A DNA stretch of 60,942 nt, taken from positions 1 to 60,942 of the forward strand of contig JANQML010000044.1 of NCBI GenBank assembly GCA_028280105.1, in the 5' to 3' direction. A program made the position numbers and the translations under genes. The stretch is from Desulfobacula sp. Lineage in GTDB: Bacteria; Desulfobacterota; Desulfobacteria; Desulfobacterales; Desulfobacteraceae. The notes beneath the pieces were generated by a model. The model did no database searches. It saw nothing but the letters and a program-made list of their open reading frames with translations, and was not told where the DNA came from. Below, piece after piece: positions 55,990 to 60,942 of the stretch (the first letter of the stretch is position 1; every line of letters starts with the position of its first letter).

Positions 55990-56395
55990 AATTAATTATG
56001 AGATGGGTATTTTGATTGTTGACGACAGTGCCTCCATGAGGAGGGTCATTAAAAAATTTTTACTCAATAATAAATTTTCCCGATTATTCGAAGCCGGGAA
56101 CGGCAAGGACGCCCTGGACATTATTCAGGCCCAATCCATTGATTTGATTATTTCCGATTTGAATATGCCGGTCATGGACGGACTGGCGCTTCTTGAGCAG
56201 GTTAAGAAAAACCCGGATACCGCGGATATCCCCTTTATCATGCTCACGGTGGAAGCCATTCAGAAAACCATGAACACCGCCATTTCCATGAATGTGGATT
56301 CCTATATTGTGAAACCGGTGGAAGAAAACGTCTTTATCGATGAATTGATCCGTGTCATCCGGTCCAAAGATCAGGATACGGAATATCTGTTGTAA
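55982..56395 (+). CDS. CheY-like single-domain response regulator
   Basis: 137 aa, receiver only: acidic pair D14/D15 (IVDDSASMRR), phosphoacceptor D59 (IISDLNMPVMDG), switch Thr (MLTVEA) and Lys-Pro (YIVKPVEE). It resembles CheY-type motility or adaptor receivers. It overlaps the Nudix gene, an odd pairing, and is convergent with metF. Its kinase is unknown. Confidence 0.9.
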   Translation: MDKINYEMGILIVDDSASMRRVIKKFLLNNKFSRLFEAGNGKDALDIIQAQSIDLIISDLNMPVMDGLALLEQVKKNPDTADIPFIMLTVEAIQKTMNTAISMNVDSYIVKPVEENVFIDELIRVIRSKDQDTEYLL

Positions 56396-56415
56396 ACAAA
56401 AAGAAAAACCGCTCT

Positions 56416-57237
56416 CTATAAAATTTTCTCAAGAATATCAAACCGGTCAAACGGCGGCATCACGCACGCACCTGAAAACATATTTTCAGCCATTTCAAGC
56501 ATTTGTCTGGATTGAATGATACCGGTCTGAACCGGATCACCGCTATTGGCCATCTCATTTCTCAAATCTTCGGGAACGGCGATCCCGGCGACCTTATCGT
56601 GCAGGAAAATCGCATGACGGGGTGACAGAAGCGGCAGGATGCCCATCATAACCGGCACACCGAGATCTTTGGTCGCGATATAAATTTTCCGGGCAGTGGA
56701 TTCATCATAAACCGGCTGGGTGACGACAAACCGGCAGCCGGAATCCACCTTTCGCTTCAGCCGGTCGGCTTCGTGATCCAGCCCTTCATCGTATTCCGGG
56801 CGAAAATCAAGCACTGCACCGGTATTTAAACCGGATTCTTCGGCCATTTTAATCAGTTCGAACACGGTCAGATCCCCCACCGTGGATGCGGGTTCTTCAA
56901 GCCTGGGCAGGGACGGGTCTCCGGTCACGGCAACGACGGTATCAATACCCAGGGCATGTGCACCCCATAGTTCGCTTTGCAGTCCCAGCCGGTTGTGATC
57001 ACGGACGGTGAGGTGAAGCATGGCTTTTTTCCCGCATCTCTGCTGGATTAAATGGGTAAAGGCCATGGCAGACATTTTAGGCTTTGCCACCGGGTTGGAC
57101 GCCACACTGAACGCCTGAAAATCAAGACTTGACAGACCGGCCAGTTTCTCAAGCAGGGAAGACGGGTCATTGCCGGGCGGCGGAACCACTTCAATGGTGA
57201 TTACAAATTGCCTGGTGTCGGAGAACAGGGATATCAT
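56416..57237 (-). CDS. metF: Methylenetetrahydrofolate reductase
   Basis: 273-aa flavoprotein that reduces 5,10-methylene-THF to 5-methyl-THF for methionine synthesis and C1 (acetyl-CoA pathway) metabolism. TIM-barrel signatures: FVITIEVVPP, HLTVRDHNR, VVAVTGDPSLP (flavin/folate), RFVVTQPVYD and GILPLLSPRHA. The start ATG has GGAGG 8 bases upstream. It is slightly shorter than E. coli MetF (296). No metV or other Wood-Ljungdahl gene is adjacent. Confidence 0.93.
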   Translation of the reverse strand: MISLFSDTRQFVITIEVVPPPGNDPSSLLEKLAGLSSLDFQAFSVASNPVAKPKMSAMAFTHLIQQRCGKKAMLHLTVRDHNRLGLQSELWGAHALGIDTVVAVTGDPSLPRLEEPASTVGDLTVFELIKMAEESGLNTGAVLDFRPEYDEGLDHEADRLKRKVDSGCRFVVTQPVYDESTARKIYIATKDLGVPVMMGILPLLSPRHAIFLHDKVAGIAVPEDLRNEMANSGDPVQTGIIQSRQMLEMAENMFSGACVMPPFDRFDILEKIL

Positions 57238-58351
57238 GACATTTCCTCCATAAGGATATATTTCCTCATATGACGGGCATCAACCGGCCGTCCGTGACAA
57301 CTATCTCTTGATTCAAATTCATCATTTCATAAAGTTAAATCTCTAAGATATATTTTTTATTTCAATATAATTAACGCTTTCTCCACCTGAATTCAAATTC
57401 TGAATGATCAAAAGGGAACTATTATTTTTATAACTTTAACCAGGGGATGAGTAAAAGACAATTCCAAAATTAAGGATAAAGAAAAAACCTTTGTAGCAAT
57501 CCTCTTGTTGAGTGTGTGGGTTGTATGTATATAAACATGTATGAGTTGCACTTGAATATGTGCACTTTTCCGGTAAAAAATTTTTTTGATAAAAAAATAT
57601 TGACTTTAGATAATGGAAATGAAATGTAAGAAAAAATTTGTTGTGGTGGTGTTCAGGCCACGGTACAAAAAAATTGTACAATACAAATCATTATCAAATA
57701 AATTCCCAAATTGTATTCACGACAGATGATCAGGGAATAGTAAACAATTTTGTAATCGGTGTTATATTTAGAAATCATTGGTTTGTATCTGGAGTAGCAT
57801 GATCCGAAAATGTATAACATATCAAGAACGAAAGTGAAAAAAACGGATAATGCAAAACTCTATGGGTTTTACAATTAATTTATTAAAAATAGAGGATATT
57901 GCCGGATTCGTTTTTTTAAAAAATAATATAATAACATAAAAAGAAAATGCATTCCCATCAAATGCCAGTTGATGGGAATGCATACGGCATAGACTGTTAT
58001 TTTAAACAGCCCACATATTTCTAAAATACCAGTCTATGCCATTTCAATCAACTATAATTTGTTAAAATTGCCTTTTCACAGTTTTATTTCGGGTCATATG
58101 GCAGTCCATTTGCCATATTTTCCATTGATTAGCGATTTATTTAATCGGAAAGGTAATATACTCGACCTGACGATTTTTCGTTTTAAAAATTTGATTAGGC
58201 GAGACTTATTATAGACGGCAACTTGTTACTTTAAATAATGACTTCAACCATAGTTATGCCGTGTACGAATAAAACGAATCAGCCTGAAATTAAATGTGAC
58301 AAAATTTTTTTGATAATAAAGATTAACCCCAATTTATGAGAGCTTTGACAA
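57238..58351. other. 1.1-kb AT-rich non-coding region with several dyads
   Basis: No supported gene. Dyads: GTACAA-aaaaa-TTGTAC (57663-57679), a perfect 15-bp hairpin (57947-57983), a two-part stem (57986-58040) and ATATGGCA/TGCCATAT (58096-58118). The sequence is clearly AT-richer than the flanking genes. It contains the promoter region of the beta-helix gene. Confidence 0.6.
57947..58040 (-). ncRNA. Candidate structured small RNA (two hairpins)
   Basis: Read on the minus strand: a stem GGCATAGACT/AGTCTATGCC with inner TAAAAT/ATTTTA, then a perfect 15-bp ATGCATTCCCATCAA hairpin followed by TTTTCTTTTT, which looks like an intrinsic terminator. A weak TATAGT lies just upstream on that strand. 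It could instead be a palindromic repeat or two separate terminators. Confidence 0.35.
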
Positions 58352-60942
58352 ATGAAATTTAAATCCAACGTTGTTTGTTATTATTCTTTCCTTTTCTTTT
58401 TATCCCTTTTTATATCTAATTCGATTAGTTTTCAGGCAATTGCAGGAATAGCGAATATCAAACTACCTTCAATTGAAGAGAATTTGAAAAAGAAAAAAGA
58501 TTTAGATATCTCTGTTGAGTCTGATTTGAGAACATCAAGAGCTGATATTAAGATATCAGGCTATGAAAATTTGGAAAAGGTCGTTTCTTCGAATCCAATC
58601 ACGAACCAATCATTAGCAGGTGACTGGAAAAATCTTTCGTCATCAAACAACATATTAATCAAGGTTTCAGACAGGTCTGCTGAACTTGATTTGAACGCTT
58701 CAAAAGCCGACATTGAAATAACAGATCATGAAAAATTGCAAGAAGTCGTTTCTTTGAATTCGATCTCCGGTCACTCTTTATCTTTAGCAGATCTCCGGCA
58801 AAATCTTTCGTCTCCGCATAGTGTTTCAGGTAAGGCCGATGATTCATATGCTCCCATTCCAAAACAATCAACCTTAATGGGAATTGCACAGAGTAATCTG
58901 TTTTATGTGAAAATCAATGCCACTGGAACCGGTGATGGTAAAAGCTGGGTCAATGCGATGACTTCGCTTCAAGACGCTTTGTCCGCAGCTGTTTCAGGAG
59001 ACCGGATATGGGTTGCAGCAGGCACGTATAAGCCGGATCAAGGCATCGGCCTGCAAGCCGGTAACAGGGCGTTGTCTTTTATACTTAAAAGCGGTGTCGC
59101 AATCTATGGTGGATTTTTTGGTGATGAAACAGATCTTCTTCAAAGAAACTGGAAAGTTAACAGGACGATTTTGAGCGGCGATCTTAACGGTGACGATGCC
59201 ACCGGTTTCATTAATTATGGGGATAACTCCTACCACGTGCTTGTCGGCAGCGGAACGGATTCAACAGCAATTCTAGATGGATTTACAATCAGCCAGGGGA
59301 ATGCCGATACCGATACAAATCTGAATTATCTGGGTGGCGGTATGTTAAACATTCAGGGCAGCCCAACCATAATAAACTGCAATTTTACAAACAATTATGC
59401 CAAAGGCGGCGGTGGGATGTTCAATTTCAACAATAGCAATCCAACGATTACGAACAGTACTTTTGCCAATAATAAAGCCAATGACGGCGGGGGAATATAC
59501 AATCATCAAAACACGATCCCGACATTAATAAATTGTATCTTTACAAAAAATACAGCAGCAAATGCAGGTGGCAGTATACTAAACGCATTTACCGGGAGGG
59601 TGATATTAGACAGGTGTACCATCAGCAAAAATGTTGCCGCTTTTGGCGGTGGTGTCGCAAATATAAGCAATGGGAATGCTGTTGTGACAAACTCAATCAT
59701 CTGGGGAAATACTTCGTCACAAAGCGGCCCGCAGATTTATCAGCAGCAAAACAGTGCCGTATCAATCACTTATAGCGACTTAGACGGCGGCCAAAATCAG
59801 ATTTATAACGATGCCTCCAGTGTCACATCGGTATACTCCAATAACATTGAGACAGATCCGTTATTGGAATATGATCTGCGGTTACAATCGTCATCCCCCT
59901 GCATCGATGCCGGCAACCCGGCATCTCCCCTCTCTTTTGATATCGATAATGAAGAACGTACCGGCATTGTCGATATCGGTGCTGATGAGTATCGCCTCCC
60001 TTCAATTGATAACAGAGCGCCTTCGACTCCGGATGATTTTCAGGCAGCCGTTTTATCTGATACTTCCCTTGAACTGGTTTGGGAACCGTCAAAAGACAAT
60101 GTGGGAATCTCAGGTTACAACGTCACAAAGGACGGTATTCTTCTGGGCTCGACCCCTGATCTGTCTTTTAAAATTACCGGTCTTGATCAATCAGGTGAAT
60201 ATTCATTTTCAATTGTCGGTTTTGATGAAGCCGGCAATGTGTCCGACCCCTTATATCTGAGAGTGGAGTCTTTGCATAATCGAATTCGTGTGGATAGCAG
60301 GGCCACCGGGACCGGCGACGGTACCAGCTGGCAAAATGCCTTTCCCTCCCTTCAGGATGCGTTGTCTGCAGCTGTTGCCGGAGACCAGATTTGGGTTGCC
60401 AAGGGGACCTATAAACCGGATCAGGGAGATTTAGTTACGATCGGCGATCGGTATGCCTCATTTGGGCTGAAAAACGGAGTGAAGGTTTACGGCGGATTTG
60501 CCGGAACCGAAACAGAACTGTTACAGAGAAATATTCTGGCCAATGTTACCATATTAAGCGGTGATCTGGCCGGTAACGACGGTCCGGGACTTATTAATAA
60601 TGCAGAGAACAGCTATCATGTTGTTACGCGCAGTTCAACAGATGCAACAACCGTTCTGGACGGGTTTACAATAAGCCACGGTAATGCCGACCTGGGTACC
60701 GGCCTGGATTCCATAGGCGGCGGTATGTTTAATAACCAGGGCAGTCCCACGGTGAAAAACTGTATTTTCAGCCATAACTATGGAAGGCTTGGCGGCGGTA
60801 TCTGTAACTTTAATAACAGCAATCCTGTTATCCGGAGCAGCAAATTCTACGGTAACGTGGCCGTTATCGGCGGGGGAATTATCAATCATACAAACAGCGC
60901 CGCAGTCATAACAAACAGTATCTTTACCCTTAATCAGGCATC
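58352..60942 (+). CDS. Large secreted beta-helix protein, 3' end beyond window
   Basis: Frame open for at least 863 residues to the window edge. Signal peptide (YYSFLFFLSLFISNSIS, cleavage near AIA-G). Residues about 45-140 hold two diverged copies of a roughly 48-aa unit (ADIKISGYENLEKVV / ADIEITDHEKLQEVV). From residue 184 a beta-helix module begins (TGTGDGKSW, LQDALSAAV, IWVAAGTYKPDQ) with PMP-like turns (GGGMxN, NCxFxNN), ending in DIGADEYRLP. An FN3 domain spans about 557-643, then a second copy of the module starts at 644. Likely a surface or exported adhesin or polysaccharide-active protein; the C-terminal sorting signal is out of view. Confidence 0.85.
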   Translation, partial: MKFKSNVVCYYSFLFFLSLFISNSISFQAIAGIANIKLPSIEENLKKKKDLDISVESDLRTSRADIKISGYENLEKVVSSNPITNQSLAGDWKNLSSSNNILIKVSDRSAELDLNASKADIEITDHEKLQEVVSLNSISGHSLSLADLRQNLSSPHSVSGKADDSYAPIPKQSTLMGIAQSNLFYVKINATGTGDGKSWVNAMTSLQDALSAAVSGDRIWVAAGTYKPDQGIGLQAGNRALSFILKSGVAIYGGFFGDETDLLQRNWKVNRTILSGDLNGDDATGFINYGDNSYHVLVGSGTDSTAILDGFTISQGNADTDTNLNYLGGGMLNIQGSPTIINCNFTNNYAKGGGGMFNFNNSNPTITNSTFANNKANDGGGIYNHQNTIPTLINCIFTKNTAANAGGSILNAFTGRVILDRCTISKNVAAFGGGVANISNGNAVVTNSIIWGNTSSQSGPQIYQQQNSAVSITYSDLDGGQNQIYNDASSVTSVYSNNIETDPLLEYDLRLQSSSPCIDAGNPASPLSFDIDNEERTGIVDIGADEYRLPSIDNRAPSTPDDFQAAVLSDTSLELVWEPSKDNVGISGYNVTKDGILLGSTPDLSFKITGLDQSGEYSFSIVGFDEAGNVSDPLYLRVESLHNRIRVDSRATGTGDGTSWQNAFPSLQDALSAAVAGDQIWVAKGTYKPDQGDLVTIGDRYASFGLKNGVKVYGGFAGTETELLQRNILANVTILSGDLAGNDGPGLINNAENSYHVVTRSSTDATTVLDGFTISHGNADLGTGLDSIGGGMFNNQGSPTVKNCIFSHNYGRLGGGICNFNNSNPVIRSSKFYGNVAVIGGGIINHTNSAAVITNSIFTLNQA
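58901..60942 (+). repeat. Tandem duplication of the beta-helix module
   Basis: Module 1 (58901-about 60012) and module 2 (60281-window end) share the same order of motifs: TGTGDG, SLQDALSAAV, GTYKPDQG, YGGFxGxETxLLQRN, ILSGDL, VLDGFTIS and GGGM. They are separated by the FN3 linker. DNA similarity is visible but diverged, so the duplication is not recent. Confidence 0.85.

Noticed and set aside
57436-57681. Open frame of 81 codons in the AT-rich gap
   Set aside because: Phe/Tyr/His-rich low-complexity translation without start signals; expected by chance in AT-rich DNA.
1-60942. CRISPR array, prophage, integrase or insertion sequence with transposase
   Set aside because: I saw no regularly spaced repeats with unique spacers and no phage, integrase or transposase motif on either strand.

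Overview
The window reads as a chromosomal segment of a Gram-negative, probably anaerobic bacterium. Desulfobacterota (Desulfobacteraceae-like) is my best guess. It rests on the density of PAS-rich hybrid histidine kinases with [10 protein letters not shown]-type H-boxes, cysteine-bearing PAS domains, FeoAB, E. coli-type ilvC with ilvY, and the general gene mix. No sulfate-respiration gene is present, so the family assignment is inference.

Layout: (1) 1-6052 is housekeeping: htpG (5' end cut off), rimO and a polyprenyl diphosphate synthase in a tight or overlapping run, then a secreted protein and a small membrane protein with a Cys-rich tail. (2) 6053-6470 holds a MITE-like element with terminal inverted repeats, a tRNA-Val(GAC) with a rare C at position 33, its terminator, and three TGCTACCA direct repeats. 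(3) 6768-25399 is a run of nine signalling genes on one strand: PAS-LuxR regulator, hybrid kinase, receiver/coiled-coil protein, FapA-family protein with a degenerate receiver, PAS/GAF hybrid kinase, HTH-receiver protein, two chemoreceptors (one CZB-sCache-CZB) and another hybrid kinase. (4) 25474-30191 is an OmpR/kinase pair followed by tandem 11-bp repeats and then feoA-feoB, a likely regulator-operator-target unit. (5) 30301-32950 is a XylR_N/V4R sigma-54 activator divergent from a secreted triple-repeat protein that has a textbook -24/-12 promoter. (6) 33089-34864 is an acyl-CoA synthetase. (7) 35268-42027 (minus) is cheR, a giant kinase with four receivers, and a receiver-PAS-kinase-receiver protein. 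(8) 42348-48443 holds ilvC, a FecCD-type metal/cofactor ABC transporter preceded by a leader with an intrinsic terminator, a second MITE copy, and ilvY. (9) 48446-56395 (plus) is hrpB, a ynjBCD-ynjF transporter/phosphatidyltransferase set, a Nudix hydrolase and a CheY-like receiver. (10) 56416-57237 is metF (minus). (11) A 1.1-kb AT-rich gap contains three hairpins. (12) From 58352 to the window edge runs an open secreted beta-helix protein with a duplicated module and an FN3 linker.

The most interesting local systems are the two-component/feoAB unit with its 11-bp repeats, the sigma-54 activator plus triple-repeat periplasmic protein, the terminator-containing leader of the ABC operon (with a 10-T promoter spacer), the MITE pair, and the structured region before the beta-helix gene. 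I found no CRISPR array, transposase, integrase, rRNA or phage gene.
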